NCBI RefSeq assembly: GCF_023277925.1
Contig: NZ_CP063832.1
Coordinates: 4,639,001 to 4,703,000 of the forward strand
Source: Pseudomonas entomophila
Lineage (GTDB): Bacteria > Pseudomonadota > Gammaproteobacteria > Pseudomonadales > Pseudomonadaceae
DNA: 64,000 nucleotides
Reading direction: 5' to 3'
Position numbers and translations under genes: made by a program. The notes under the pieces were generated by a model. It ran no database searches. It saw only the letters and a list, made by a program, of their open reading frames with translations, and was not told the DNA's origin. Shown piece by piece: positions 9,693 to 18,368 of this stretch (position 1 is the stretch's first letter; each line of letters begins with the position of its first letter).

Positions 9693-10414
9693 CAGTTGGC
9701 CGTCGCTTCGAGCATTAGCGCGCAGCTGAGCTCGGGGTAGTCGATGCCGACGGTGCACATGGCGCCGGTGATCTGCTCGCTGAGTTCGAGCTTGAGCAGT
9801 TGCGAGGTCATGAATGGCTTGAGGAACACGCCCTCCTTGCGGGTGACCTGGTAGCCGGCGTCGGTCAGCTCGCGGGTCAGGCTGTCCAGCGAATACACAC
9901 GCTGGTGGCCCAGCTCCAGGTCGCCCTGGCCGAGGTTCATCATGTTCCCTAGCAGGCCGGCGGCGTGGCCGAAGCGGCGGTGCAGCGACTCGCCGTTGGG
10001 CACCAGCACGAACAGGCGCCCACCGGGCGCGAGGAAGCGGCGGAAGCGCTGCAGCACGGTCTGCGGGTCGTCCACGTGCTCGAGGACGAAGCCCATGACG
10101 ATCAGGTCGAAGGTGCGCGGGCTGTCGAAGTTTTCGAAATAGCCCTCGACGATGTCCACGGGGCTTTCGGGGAACTGCTCGCGAAACTGCGCGATGACCG
10201 AGGCCGAGCCGTCGATGACGGTATGCGAGGCGAAGAACTGCGAGAAGCGATTGGTGGAGAAGCCATGGCCGACGCCCAGTTCGAGGATCGAGTCCTGCGG
10301 CTGGCACAGCTGCATGATCCGCTGGGGGTACCAGTTAAGGATGATGTCGTTGTCGAAGGCGTAGCCGAAGCGATCGCTGTAGGCGCCGATGTAGCTATCA
10401 AGCGTGTTGGTCAT
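9692..10414 (-). CDS. Class I SAM-dependent methyltransferase
   Basis: 240 residues. Motif I for S-adenosylmethionine binding is [12 protein letters not shown] near residue 43; [19 protein letters not shown] is motif II with the usual aspartate and [17 protein letters not shown] is motif III. The Methyltransf_11/23 fold is clear. It could methylate the sugar, its amino group or an attached acyl chain, but this is not shown by sequence. It overlaps the WbqC gene by 17 bases and the epimerase gene by one, so it is part of the same transcript. Confidence 0.85.
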   Translation of the reverse strand: MTNTLDSYIGAYSDRFGYAFDNDIILNWYPQRIMQLCQPQDSILELGVGHGFSTNRFSQFFASHTVIDGSASVIAQFREQFPESPVDIVEGYFENFDSPRTFDLIVMGFVLEHVDDPQTVLQRFRRFLAPGGRLFVLVPNGESLHRRFGHAAGLLGNMMNLGQGDLELGHQRVYSLDSLTRELTDAGYQVTRKEGVFLKPFMTSQLLKLELSEQITGAMCTVGIDYPELSCALMLEATAN

Positions 10415-11156
10415 GGTGGGCTCGCAGGTCGGTTTCGGCGCGCTCTGGCGCGGTGGATGCAGAGGCGGACGGGAGCACGTGCTTCATGAAGCGCGGGGCT
10501 TCACGGCCGCAGTTGAACAGCAGGTCGAGGATGCTCACACCATGGGCGAATGCGCCCCACAGCTGTGGATACTCGGGGTAGCCGCGGTAGTCGAACCAGG
10601 TGACGGCGATGCCTTCGGCGTCGAACTGGCGTTCATCGAGGTAGTCACGCGCGGCAGGGCCCGACAGGTATTCGCTGGCGCCGGCCTGCCGGCACAGGTC
10701 GACCAGGCGCTCGGTCTTGCCTTCGCCGAGCTGGTAGTCCCAGGAGCGGCTGATGCGGGTGGTGATGCCAAGATAGTCGCAGACCGCTTGCAGCAAGGCA
10801 TGGTTGAGCGCGCTGAGGTTGCCATGCGCCTGCTCCAGGTACAGGGGCTTGAGCCAGCGGGCGATTTCGGCGAAGCAGGGGGCCTTGGCGTAGTTGGCTT
10901 CCAGGGACTTCCAGTGCTTGACCTGCCAGCGGCTGTCGCGCAGCTCGACATCGCGGATACGCCGGTCGATGTCCTGGCCGGCGGGCACCGTCAGCCACTC
11001 GACACCCTTGGGCGTCTTGATCTGGTTGCGGTTGCGCCAGTCGTTCTTGGTGTACTGCATGTCGTCGTAGAGGATGAACTCGTCCACGGCGGCGATCAGG
11101 TCGAAATAGCCCTTCCAGGGGATGTAGTTCGACTGCAGGATGGCGACCCGCTTCAT
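10398..11156 (-). CDS. WbqC family protein
   Basis: First gene of the minus-strand sugar operon. 252 residues with the WbqC signature from the start: [20 protein letters not shown], then [20 protein letters not shown] and WLTVPAG. Family members occur in O-antigen and other glycan or secondary-metabolite clusters; their reaction is not firmly established as far as I know. A GGAG ribosome-binding site lies just before ATG 11156. The 266-base gap to the divergent 966-residue gene should hold the operon promoter. Confidence 0.88.
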   Translation of the reverse strand: MKRVAILQSNYIPWKGYFDLIAAVDEFILYDDMQYTKNDWRNRNQIKTPKGVEWLTVPAGQDIDRRIRDVELRDSRWQVKHWKSLEANYAKAPCFAEIARWLKPLYLEQAHGNLSALNHALLQAVCDYLGITTRISRSWDYQLGEGKTERLVDLCRQAGASEYLSGPAARDYLDERQFDAEGIAVTWFDYRGYPEYPQLWGAFAHGVSILDLLFNCGREAPRFMKHVLPSASASTAPERAETDLRAHHDQHA

Positions 11157-11422
11157 GGGCGCACTCCCATGCTGGCGCGACGTAGTTCTGACGCGAGCGG
11201 CAGCTTTGGCCTGGAATCGGCGTCAAGGCGCCGGGGAATAGCCAGCTGATCGTCGGGCATGTCGGGTTGGTTCCTGTTGGCCTGGGGGCGATGCGGAGCG
11301 CTCTGCGCCGTGGTTTTGCTGGGCGATACCGGTGTCTGGTCGCCTGGCGGGCCGGATCGTCCCTCTTGCTTCCGGGCAGCGGTAATGGCGATATAAGCAA
11401 AAAAGAGGCCGAGGTTCACACC
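11157..11422. other. Divergent intergenic region between the sugar operon and the kinase-aminotransferase gene
   Basis: 266 bases that must hold the promoters for both directions. I found no convincing -35/-10 pair. An AT-rich patch GATATAAGCAAAAAAGAGG (11390-11408) just before the plus-strand gene contains its ribosome-binding site. No palindrome longer than 6 bp stood out. Confidence 0.5.
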
Positions 11423-14323
11423 ATGCCGTTGCACACCCTGCTCCACCGCTCCAGCCAGTCCCGTCCCGTGGTTTCCGAAGCGCAGGCCCAGCAGGCTGTG
11501 CAGGCCTATTACGGCCTGCATGGCGCGTTGGTGCCCCTCGGTAGCCAGCAGGACGTGAACTTCTGGCTGGACAGTGATCAGGGCCGCTTCGTGTTCAAGG
11601 CCTGCCATGGTAGCTATGCCGAGTCGGAGTTGCAGGCGCAGCACGCGGCGCTGGCTTTCCTGCATCGACAGGGCATCGCCGTGCCGGCTGTGCGTCCGGC
11701 GGTTTCCGGCGAAACGCTGCTGGCGCTGGAGATCGAGGGCCAACCCTTGCGCGCCCGGATGCTCGACTACATCGAAGGTGAACCGTTGACTCGCCTCACG
11801 CACCTGCCGGCACGGCTGGTGGCCGAACTGGGCAGGCTCTGTGCCCAGGTTGACCAGGCCCTGGCCGGTTTCGACCATCCGGGCCTGGAGCGCACCTTGC
11901 AGTGGGACCCTCAGCATGCCCAGGCCCTGATCGAACACCTGTTGCCGACCCTTGAAGCAGGTGCGCGGCGCCAGCAAGTCGAGCGGGTCACCCGTCAGGC
12001 TGCCGAGCGCCTACAGCCGCTGGTCGACCTGTTGCCTGTTCAGGCCGTGCACCTGGACATCACCGATGACAACACGGTCTGGCGTCGCGACGACGCGCGG
12101 CAATGGCAATTGCAGGGGGTCATCGATTTCGGCGACCTCTGCCGCACCTGGCGCATCGCCGACCTGTCGGTCACCTGCGCGGCCCTGCTGCACCACGCCG
12201 AAGGCGACCCGTTGCGGATCCTTCCGGCGATTTCCGCCTACCAGGCGCTGAACCCGCTTGAGGAGGCCGAGCTGCGTGCACTGTGGCCCCTGGTGCTCAA
12301 TCGCGCAGCGGTGCTGGTGCTCAGCAGCGAGCAGCAACTAGCCGTCGACCCCGGCAACCAGTACGTGCTCGACAACATCGGCCATGAGTGGGAAATCTTC
12401 GATACCGCTTGCTCTGTACCGGTGGCGCTGATGGAGGCTGCGATCCTGCAAGCAGCGGGCAGGGTGCCCGAGGCACCTGATTTCAGTGGCAGCCTGGCGC
12501 TGTTGCCCGCATTGGTGGGGCAGGTGATCGGCCGTGTCGATCTCGGGGTCCTCAGCCCGCACTGCGAGTTCGGCAACTGGGAGCAGCCGGGGTTCGACCA
12601 GCGCCTGCTGGTCGCGCAGCCGGCGCCTTCCAGCAGCCTGCACGGTCAGTACCGACTCTCGCAGACCCATATTGATCGACCCGATGAGCCTGCCACTTGT
12701 GCATTGGGGGTGGAACTCAACCTGTTCCCCGGCACCGTGCTGCAGGCCCCCGAGGCGGGCGTCTGGCAGCGCGGCGGCGATAACCGCGGCTGCTTGCGAA
12801 CCGCGCAGTGGCAACTGTGGCTCAACGGCCTGGAGGAGGCGCCGGCGGATGGCCAGGTGCTGGAGAAGGGCCAGGTGCTAGGTGCCACCTGCGGTTTCCT
12901 CAGTGTGCAGTTGTGCCTGGAGGGGGAGGCGCAGCCGCCGTTCTTTGCCAAACCCTCCCACGCCGAGGCCTGGCTGGCCCTGTGCCCCTCGCCACGCGCG
13001 CTGCTGGGCTTCGACTGCGACGCCGAGCCACTGGCCGACCCGCTGGCGCTGCTGGCCCGGCGTGACGCCAGCTTCGCTCGTTCGCAGAAGCACTACTACG
13101 CCCAGCCGCCGCATATCGAGCGTGGCTGGCGCAACTACCTGATCGACATGCAGGGCCGCTCGTACCTGGACATGCTCAACAACGTCGCCGTGCTGGGCCA
13201 TGGTCATCCGCGCATGGTCGCCGAGTCGGCGCGCCAGTGGTCGCTGGTCAATACCAACTCGCGCTTCCACTACGCCGCCATCGCCGAGTTTTCCGAGCGC
13301 TTGCTGGAAGTAGCGCCGGAAGGCTTCGACCGGGTGTTCCTGGTCAACAGCGGCACCGAGGCCAACGACCTGGCGATCCGCCTGGCCTGGGCCTACAGCG
13401 GCGGGCGCGACCTGCTCAGTGTGCTGGAGGCCTATCACGGCTGGTCGGTGGCCACCGACGCCATCTCCACCTCTATCGCCGACAACCCCCAGGCCCTGGA
13501 AACCCGGCCGGACTGGGTACACCCGGTGGAAGCGCCGAATACCTTCCGTGGTCGCTTCCGCGGGGCCGACAGCGCCGCCGACTACCTGCGCGATGTCGAT
13601 GCGAAGCTGGCCGACCTGGATGCCCGTGGTCGCCAGCTGGCGGGCATGATCTGCGAGCCAGTGTATGGCAACGCCGGGGGCATTTCGCTGCCGGCGGGCT
13701 ACCTGCGCGAGGCCTACGCCAAGGTGCGTCAGCGCGGCGGGGTGTGCATCGCCGACGAGGTTCAGGTTGGCTATGGGCGCCTGGGCGAGTACTTCTGGGG
13801 CTTCGAGGAGCAGGGCGTGGTGCCGGACATCATCACCATGGCCAAGGGCATGGGCAACGGCCAGCCGCTGGGGGCGGTGATTACCCGTCGGGAGATCGCC
13901 GAGGCGCTGGAGGCCGAGGGCTACTTTTTCTCGTCTGCGGGGGGCAGCCCGGTCAGTTGCCGTATCGGCATGGCGGTGCTGGATGTGATGCGTGACGAAG
14001 GGCTGTGGGACAACGCCCGTGACGTGGGGCGCCATTTCAAGGCGCGCCTGGAGGCCTTGGTCGACAAGTATCCGCTTGCCGGCGCCGCCCATGGCTCGGG
14101 CTTCTACCTGGGGCTGGAGCTGGTGCGCGATCGCCAGACCCTGGAACCGGCCACCGAAGAGACCATGATCCTGTGCGACCGCCTGCGCGAGCTGGGGATC
14201 TTCATGCAGCCGACCGGCGACTACCTGAACATTCTCAAGATCAAGCCGCCGATGTGCACCACGCGGGCGAGCGTGGACTACTTTGTCGACAGTGTGGAGC
14301 GAATCCTCGCCGAAGGGCTCTGA
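11423..14323 (+). CDS. Trifunctional-looking fusion: APH-family kinase, degenerate M23-like domain, class-III aminotransferase/phospholyase
   Basis: 966 residues in three parts. Residues 1-350 are an aminoglycoside/choline-kinase-like domain with HLDITDDN (H210, D212, N217) as the catalytic Brenner motif and IDFGDL (D235) as the metal-binding DFG. Residues about 400-560 resemble a peptidase M23/LytM beta domain (LGVELNLFPGTVLQAP), but the zinc ligands H, D and HxH are replaced, so it looks inactive. Residues about 565-966 are a class-III aminotransferase with the PLP lysine K808 in TMAKGMGNGQPLG. The combination recalls kinase plus ammoniophospholyase pairs (phosphoethanolamine and phosphohydroxylysine phospholyases): phosphorylate an amino alcohol, then eliminate phosphate and ammonia. 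The start is ATG 11423 with GAGG upstream; 52 codons of in-frame extension lack family text. Confidence 0.85.
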   Translation: MPLHTLLHRSSQSRPVVSEAQAQQAVQAYYGLHGALVPLGSQQDVNFWLDSDQGRFVFKACHGSYAESELQAQHAALAFLHRQGIAVPAVRPAVSGETLLALEIEGQPLRARMLDYIEGEPLTRLTHLPARLVAELGRLCAQVDQALAGFDHPGLERTLQWDPQHAQALIEHLLPTLEAGARRQQVERVTRQAAERLQPLVDLLPVQAVHLDITDDNTVWRRDDARQWQLQGVIDFGDLCRTWRIADLSVTCAALLHHAEGDPLRILPAISAYQALNPLEEAELRALWPLVLNRAAVLVLSSEQQLAVDPGNQYVLDNIGHEWEIFDTACSVPVALMEAAILQAAGRVPEAPDFSGSLALLPALVGQVIGRVDLGVLSPHCEFGNWEQPGFDQRLLVAQPAPSSSLHGQYRLSQTHIDRPDEPATCALGVELNLFPGTVLQAPEAGVWQRGGDNRGCLRTAQWQLWLNGLEEAPADGQVLEKGQVLGATCGFLSVQLCLEGEAQPPFFAKPSHAEAWLALCPSPRALLGFDCDAEPLADPLALLARRDASFARSQKHYYAQPPHIERGWRNYLIDMQGRSYLDMLNNVAVLGHGHPRMVAESARQWSLVNTNSRFHYAAIAEFSERLLEVAPEGFDRVFLVNSGTEANDLAIRLAWAYSGGRDLLSVLEAYHGWSVATDAISTSIADNPQALETRPDWVHPVEAPNTFRGRFRGADSAADYLRDVDAKLADLDARGRQLAGMICEPVYGNAGGISLPAGYLREAYAKVRQRGGVCIADEVQVGYGRLGEYFWGFEEQGVVPDIITMAKGMGNGQPLGAVITRREIAEALEAEGYFFSSAGGSPVSCRIGMAVLDVMRDEGLWDNARDVGRHFKARLEALVDKYPLAGAAHGSGFYLGLELVRDRQTLEPATEETMILCDRLRELGIFMQPTGDYLNILKIKPPMCTTRASVDYFVDSVERILAEGL

Positions 14324-14337
14324 GGCGCTGCTTGCGA

Positions 14338-14377
14338 GCCGGGCAAGTCGATTGTTATCGGTTTGCCTGGCTTTTTT
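14338..14377 (+). terminator. Intrinsic terminator of the kinase-aminotransferase gene
   Basis: Stem GCCGGGCAAGTCGAT (14338-14352) pairs with ATCGGTTTGCCTGGC (14357-14371), 15 bp including G-U pairs, around a TGTT loop, followed by six Ts (14372-14377). It begins 15 bases after the stop codon. Confidence 0.85.
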
Positions 14378-14409
14378 ATGCCTAAATAATTTGTATTTTT
14401 CTATTTAAA

Positions 14410-14459
14410 GTCGATATTTATCGGTTGTAATATCGACGCATTGCCATGCTGCCTATACT
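14410..14459 (+). promoter_or_regulatory. Inverted repeat and -10-like box upstream of aguA (operator/promoter candidate)
   Basis: GTCGATATT (14410-14418) and AATATCGAC (14429-14437) form a perfect 9-bp inverted repeat with a 10-base spacer. A -10-like TATACT lies at 14454-14459, 69 bases before the aguA ATG. The repeat would overlap the -35 area, as expected for a repressor site. No clear -35 hexamer is visible. Confidence 0.5.
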
Positions 14460-14527
14460 GGCGAGCCTGCACCTTTTTTGATCACCGACCTGGCGCCCCT
14501 GGCACCGGGCCTTCGCAGAGGTTACCC

Positions 14528-15634
14528 ATGAAGACCCTCAACTCGACCCCACGCGCCGACGGCTTCCACATGCCCGCCGAATGGGCCCCGCAGACCCAGG
14601 TATGGATGGTCTGGCCAGAGCGCCCGGACAACTGGCGCCTGGGTGGCAAGCCGGCGCAGGCGGCGCACGTGACCTTGGCCAAGGCCATCGCCCGCTTCGA
14701 GCCGGTGACCGTGGCGGTGTCTGCCGCTCAGTACGAGAACGCCCGCCGCCAGCTCGACCTGCCCAATATCCGTGTGGTCGAGATCAGCAACGATGATGCC
14801 TGGGTGCGCGACACCGGCCCGACCTTCGTCATTAACGATCATGGCGAGGTGCGGGGCGTGGACTGGGGCTTCAACGCCTGGGGCGGCTTCGACGGCGGCC
14901 TGTACGCGCCGTGGAACCGTGACGAGGAACTGGCCGCCAAGGTCATGGAGATGGAGCGCGTGCAGCGCTACCACACCGAAGGCTTCGTGCTCGAGGGCGG
15001 TTCGATCCACGTCGACGGCGAAGGCACCCTGATCACCACCGAAGAATGCCTGCTCAACCGCAATCGCAACCCGCACCTGAACCGTGAGCAGATCGAGGAC
15101 ATCCTGCGCGAGCACCTGGCGGTGGATACCATCGTCTGGCTGCCGGACGGTCTGTACAACGACGAGACCGACGGCCACGTCGACAACTTCTGCTGTTACG
15201 TCAGCCCAGGTGAAGTGTTACTGGCCTGGACCGATGATTCCAATGACCCCAACTACGCACGCTGCCACGCCGCCTACGAGGTGCTGAAAAACACCCGTGA
15301 CGCCAAAGGGCGCGAGTTCGTGGTGCACAAGATGCCGATTCCGGGGCCGCTTTACGCCACCCAGGCAGAGTGCGACGGTGTCGATCACGTGGTCGGCAGC
15401 CAGGAGCGCGACCCTTCGGTGCGCCTGGCCGGTTCCTACGTGAACTTCCTGATCGTCAACGGCGGCATCATCGCCCCGAGCTTCGACGACCCGGCCGATG
15501 CGCAGGCCAGAGCGATCCTGGCCAAGGTCTTCCCGGACCACGAAGTGGTGATGATTCCAGGCCGTGAGCTGCTGCTCGGGGGCGGCAACATCCACTGCCT
15601 GACCCAGCAACAGCCGGCGCCGGCCAAGCGCTGA
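14528..15634 (+). CDS. aguA: Agmatine deiminase
   Basis: Hydrolyses agmatine to N-carbamoylputrescine and ammonia in the arginine decarboxylase route to putrescine. 368 residues, the normal length. Guanidino-modifying fold motifs are visible: [50 protein letters not shown], and the nucleophile C357 in [14 protein letters not shown] 14528 has GAGG upstream and starts the conserved N-terminus; the in-frame extension to 14441 is in the promoter region. The partner aguB (N-carbamoylputrescine amidohydrolase) and regulator aguR are not adjacent. Confidence 0.97.
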   Translation: MKTLNSTPRADGFHMPAEWAPQTQVWMVWPERPDNWRLGGKPAQAAHVTLAKAIARFEPVTVAVSAAQYENARRQLDLPNIRVVEISNDDAWVRDTGPTFVINDHGEVRGVDWGFNAWGGFDGGLYAPWNRDEELAAKVMEMERVQRYHTEGFVLEGGSIHVDGEGTLITTEECLLNRNRNPHLNREQIEDILREHLAVDTIVWLPDGLYNDETDGHVDNFCCYVSPGEVLLAWTDDSNDPNYARCHAAYEVLKNTRDAKGREFVVHKMPIPGPLYATQAECDGVDHVVGSQERDPSVRLAGSYVNFLIVNGGIIAPSFDDPADAQARAILAKVFPDHEVVMIPGRELLLGGGNIHCLTQQQPAPAKR

Positions 15635-15652
15635 CTGCCAGGTCAATGAAAG

Positions 15653-15677
15653 AGCCCGTCGCATGACGGGCTTTTTT
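15653..15677 (+). terminator. Intrinsic terminator after aguA
   Basis: AGCCCGTC (15653-15660), loop GCAT, GACGGGCT (15665-15672), then a T-run to 15677; 18 bases after the aguA stop. Confidence 0.93.
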
Positions 15678-15774
15678 GTGGGCGGCGACGGTCGGGGCGC
15701 GCAGATGGCACACCTCTTGTATTGTTTTTCCATTGTGTTTCAGACAGATAGGGCTACGCCGTTCTGTAACAAAC

Positions 15775-15784
15775 CTTACGTAAG
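15775..15784. promoter_or_regulatory. Perfect palindrome CTTACGTAAG
   Basis: A 10-bp palindrome 28 bases before the start of the small ORF at 15813. It resembles the core of sites bound by TetR-type or other dimeric regulators, but the binding protein is unknown. Confidence 0.4.
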
Positions 15785-15812
15785 TTAGTCGCTCACGGGC
15801 CCAGGAGTGCGT

Positions 15813-16016
15813 GTGGAAATGAATGCAGCAAGTGAGTCGGCTTTGCCCCCATCGGCCGTGAATCACGAATCGCTCAAGCTATTGGCGCAGTGGTTGAAAC
15901 ACCATGGAAGCAACCGGGTCAGGAAGACCGACCCACGACGTCTGCTGGACGGGCGATACCCTCAGGGACTGATCAGCGATGCGGAGCTCGACGCTCTGAT
16001 GGCGGTCTGGCACTGA
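15813..16016 (+). CDS. Small protein of unknown function
   Basis: About 67 residues, not recognised. It has an AGGAG ribosome-binding site at 15803-15807. GTG 15813 is five bases after it; ATG 15819 is eleven bases after it and would remove two residues; GTG 15807 overlaps the site. The product is charged and helical in character, with NHESLKLLAQWLKHHG followed by KTDPRRLLDGRYPQG and an acidic C-terminal helix ISDAELDALMAVW. No signal peptide, membrane segment or cysteine is visible. The ribosome-binding site, upstream palindrome and downstream terminator argue for a real, separately transcribed gene. Confidence 0.55.
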   Translation: MEMNAASESALPPSAVNHESLKLLAQWLKHHGSNRVRKTDPRRLLDGRYPQGLISDAELDALMAVWH

Positions 16017-16043
16017 CCGGGAAGGATCCCGTTGCAATGAAAA

Positions 16044-16073
16044 AACGCCACCGCATTGCGGTGGCGTTTTCGT
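16044..16073 (+). terminator. Intrinsic terminator after the small ORF
   Basis: AACGCCACCGC (16044-16054), loop ATT, GCGGTGGCGTT (16058-16068), followed by more Ts. A-run before and T-run after make it able to act in both directions. Confidence 0.9.
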
Positions 16074-16089
16074 TTTGACCGTGGTTTGT

Positions 16090-16171
16090 GTAGCGGCTTT
16101 AGCCGCGATGCAGACGACGCTGTGCCTGGTACCCGCTTTGCGGGTAATCGCGGCTGAAGCCGCCTCTACAG
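16090..16171. repeat. REP/BIME palindrome, GCGGCTTTAGCCGC type
   Basis: Outer arms GTAGCGGCTTTAGCCGCGAT and ATCGCGGCTGAAGCCGC surround an inner hairpin CCCGCTTTGCGGGT. Same type as at 26037. It lies between the small ORF and the 3' end of the siderophore receptor gene. Confidence 0.88.
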
Positions 16172-16190
16172 GGGGGCGCAAGGCTCGGGG

Positions 16191-18293
16191 TCAGAAGCTG
16201 TAGCTGCCGGTCACCACCAGGCTGCGCGGGTCGCCGACCTGGATCTGTGCGGCGCTGGTCGCCGAGCTGTAGTAGGTCTTGTCGGTAATGTTGCTCAGCG
16301 CCGCGCGTACGTCCCAGTCATGGGTGCGGTAGCCGGCCAGCGCGTCCCAGCGGCCGTAGCCTGGCAGCACCACGGTGTTCTGGTTGTCGGCGTAGCGGTC
16401 ACCGACCAGGGTCAGGCCGGTCTCGGCGTACCAGCCCAACTCCGGTTTCCAGGTCACGAACAGGCTGGCGTTGCGCTTGGCTACGTCGTTGATGCGGTTG
16501 CCTTCCTGGCCATTGTTGTCCTTGGCGATGGTCGCGTCCTGCAGGCCGATGCCGCCGCGCACATACCAGTTGCCAACGACGTTGCCGGTGGCGGTCAGCT
16601 CGATGCCGCGCGAACGCTGCAGGCCGGTCATCAGGGTGATGTTCGGGTCGAGCGGGTCGCGGGTGCGGCGGTTGTACAGTTCGAGCTCGTAGACCGCCAG
16701 GGTGGTGCTCAGGCGTTCGTCGAACCACTCGCTCTTGACCCCGATCTCCTTCTGCCGGGTCAGCTCCGGTTCGGTTTCGTTGGTGTTGCCCGCCGCGCCG
16801 GGGGTGATGCCGATCAGGCCGCCGCCGACCGGCGAGTAGGTTTTGCTCCAGGAGGCATAGAACGAATGGTCGCGCCACGGCGTGTAGACCACGCCCAGGC
16901 GTGGGCTGAAGCTGTTGTCCTTCTGCTTCTCGGCGATATTGCGCAGCTTGTTGGTGGTTTCCACCTCGAACTGGTCGAAGCGCACGCCGGCGAGGATCTG
17001 CCACTGGTCGTTGAGACGGATCTGGTCCTGCAGGTAGACGCCACGGCTGTCGACCACGGTGTGGTTGTTGCTCGACACCACCATCGGGCCGTTGTGCTGC
17101 AGCGCGCGGTTGGGATTGTTCAGGTCCAGGGACGGCACCGCCGTGCCGCCGGCGCTGACTGCCTTGGCGGTATACAGTAGCGGGTCGCGTCGCTGGTTGC
17201 CGAATTCCAGGCCCACCAGCACCTTGTGCTCCAGGCCCCAGGTGCTGACATCGCCCTCGGCCTCGAGGTTGTTGAACAGGTTGCGGGTGCTCAGGTCCTG
17301 CTGCCAACGCTGGCGGCTGACCAGGTTGGTGCGCGGGTCGTAGCCGGTCTGGTAGGTGTTGTCGAAGTCGCTGTCGAGCTTGAACAGGCCCAGAGTGTGG
17401 CGCAGCTGCCAGTTGTCGCTGAGCTGGTAGTTCAGGCGCGAGCGCAGCGACTGGGCCTTGTCGTCGATGTAGTCGCGCTGGGTGTCGCCGTAGGTGGTGC
17501 TGCGGCTGACGTCCGCCGGGCGGCCGTTGGCACCGGGGATGCCACGGTCCGGGGTGCGGTTGTAGCGGCTGTATTCGTACTGCACCAGCCAGTTGAGGTC
17601 GGGGGTCAGCTGCCAGCTCATCGACGGCGCGAACAGCTGGCGGTTGCCATCGATGCCTTTGCGGAAGCTGTTGCTGTCCTCGTTGCCCAGGTTCAGGCGC
17701 AGGCTGATGTTCTCGCTCGGGTCGGCGCTGAGGTCGGCGTACAGGCTGCGCAGGTCCTGGCTGCCGCCCTGGGCTTCGAGGGTCGAGCGGCGGCCGTGCT
17801 CCGGCGCTTTGCTCACCCGGTTGACGATGCCGCCCTGGCTGCCACGGCCGTACAGCACCGCCGCCGGGCCCTTGAGCACTTCGACCCGCTCGATGTTGTG
17901 CAGGTCGCGGGTGTACTGGCTGTCGTCGCGGATGCCGTCCAGGTAGAAGTCGTTACTGGCGTCGAAGCCGCGGATGCGCAGGCTGTCGAAGCGGGTGTCG
18001 CCGCCGGCGCTGACGTTGGGGATGCCCTCCAGCGCCTTGCCCAGGTTGCTGCTGCCGTAGTCCAGCACGTTGCTGGCCTTCACCGAATCGATGGCTTGAG
18101 GAACGTAGCGCGCCGGTGTCGAGGTCCGGGTCGCGGTGGTCACGTCCCGGACCCGCGGGTTGTCCTCTTCGCGCTCGTTGTCGGCGGTGATCGAGGTTTC
18201 CGGCAGGGTGGTGGTGGCGGCATTGACCAGCCCTGCGCTGAACAACAGCGACAGGCCCAGGGTCAGGGGCGAAAGGCGGCAGGGAGCAAGCAT
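16191..18293 (-). CDS. TonB-dependent siderophore receptor
   Basis: Outer-membrane receptor of 700 residues, catecholate/Fiu-like in general character. A signal peptide ends near residue 25 (VNAATTT). A TonB-box-like stretch (LPETSITADNE) follows, then the plug domain with LRIRGFDASNDFYLDGIRD and VEVLKGPAAVLYGRGSQGG at about 110-160. The rest is a 22-strand barrel ending in a terminal phenylalanine (VVTGSYSF), the outer-membrane insertion signature. The actual ligand is not identifiable. A Fur-box candidate lies 42 bases upstream, which fits iron control. No linked sigma/anti-sigma pair and no extra N-terminal signalling domain are seen. Confidence 0.92.
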   Translation of the reverse strand: MLAPCRLSPLTLGLSLLFSAGLVNAATTTLPETSITADNEREEDNPRVRDVTTATRTSTPARYVPQAIDSVKASNVLDYGSSNLGKALEGIPNVSAGGDTRFDSLRIRGFDASNDFYLDGIRDDSQYTRDLHNIERVEVLKGPAAVLYGRGSQGGIVNRVSKAPEHGRRSTLEAQGGSQDLRSLYADLSADPSENISLRLNLGNEDSNSFRKGIDGNRQLFAPSMSWQLTPDLNWLVQYEYSRYNRTPDRGIPGANGRPADVSRSTTYGDTQRDYIDDKAQSLRSRLNYQLSDNWQLRHTLGLFKLDSDFDNTYQTGYDPRTNLVSRQRWQQDLSTRNLFNNLEAEGDVSTWGLEHKVLVGLEFGNQRRDPLLYTAKAVSAGGTAVPSLDLNNPNRALQHNGPMVVSSNNHTVVDSRGVYLQDQIRLNDQWQILAGVRFDQFEVETTNKLRNIAEKQKDNSFSPRLGVVYTPWRDHSFYASWSKTYSPVGGGLIGITPGAAGNTNETEPELTRQKEIGVKSEWFDERLSTTLAVYELELYNRRTRDPLDPNITLMTGLQRSRGIELTATGNVVGNWYVRGGIGLQDATIAKDNNGQEGNRINDVAKRNASLFVTWKPELGWYAETGLTLVGDRYADNQNTVVLPGYGRWDALAGYRTHDWDVRAALSNITDKTYYSSATSAAQIQVGDPRSLVVTGSYSF

Positions 18294-18334
18294 CGCGGGC
18301 GTCCGTAGGGGTAGGTGAGAAACTGGGCGCGAAT

Positions 18335-18353
18335 GGTAATGCTTGCTATTTGC
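18335..18353 (-). promoter_or_regulatory. Fur-box candidate for the siderophore receptor
   Basis: Read on the minus strand, GCAAATAGCAAGCATTACC matches the 19-base Fur consensus at 12 of 19 positions by hand count. It covers a possible -10 (AATAGC) placed 18 bases after a -35-like TTTACA, so Fur binding would block the promoter. Confidence 0.55.
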
Positions 18354-18368
18354 TGTTGCATGCCTATT

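Noticed and set aside
8841..10307. 488-codon minus-strand ORF including the sugar epimerase
   Set aside because: Its upstream part is an arginine/alanine-rich shadow of the methyltransferase frame; the real gene starts at 9692.
2606..11156. Sugar operon as a recent genomic island
   Set aside because: No integrase, transposase, tRNA or direct repeat at the borders, and no visible change in GC-rich codon use. Insertion remains possible but unsupported from this window.
11267..11422. In-frame N-terminal extension of the kinase-aminotransferase gene
   Set aside because: The 52 extra codons lack family text and end before a good ribosome-binding site at ATG 11423.
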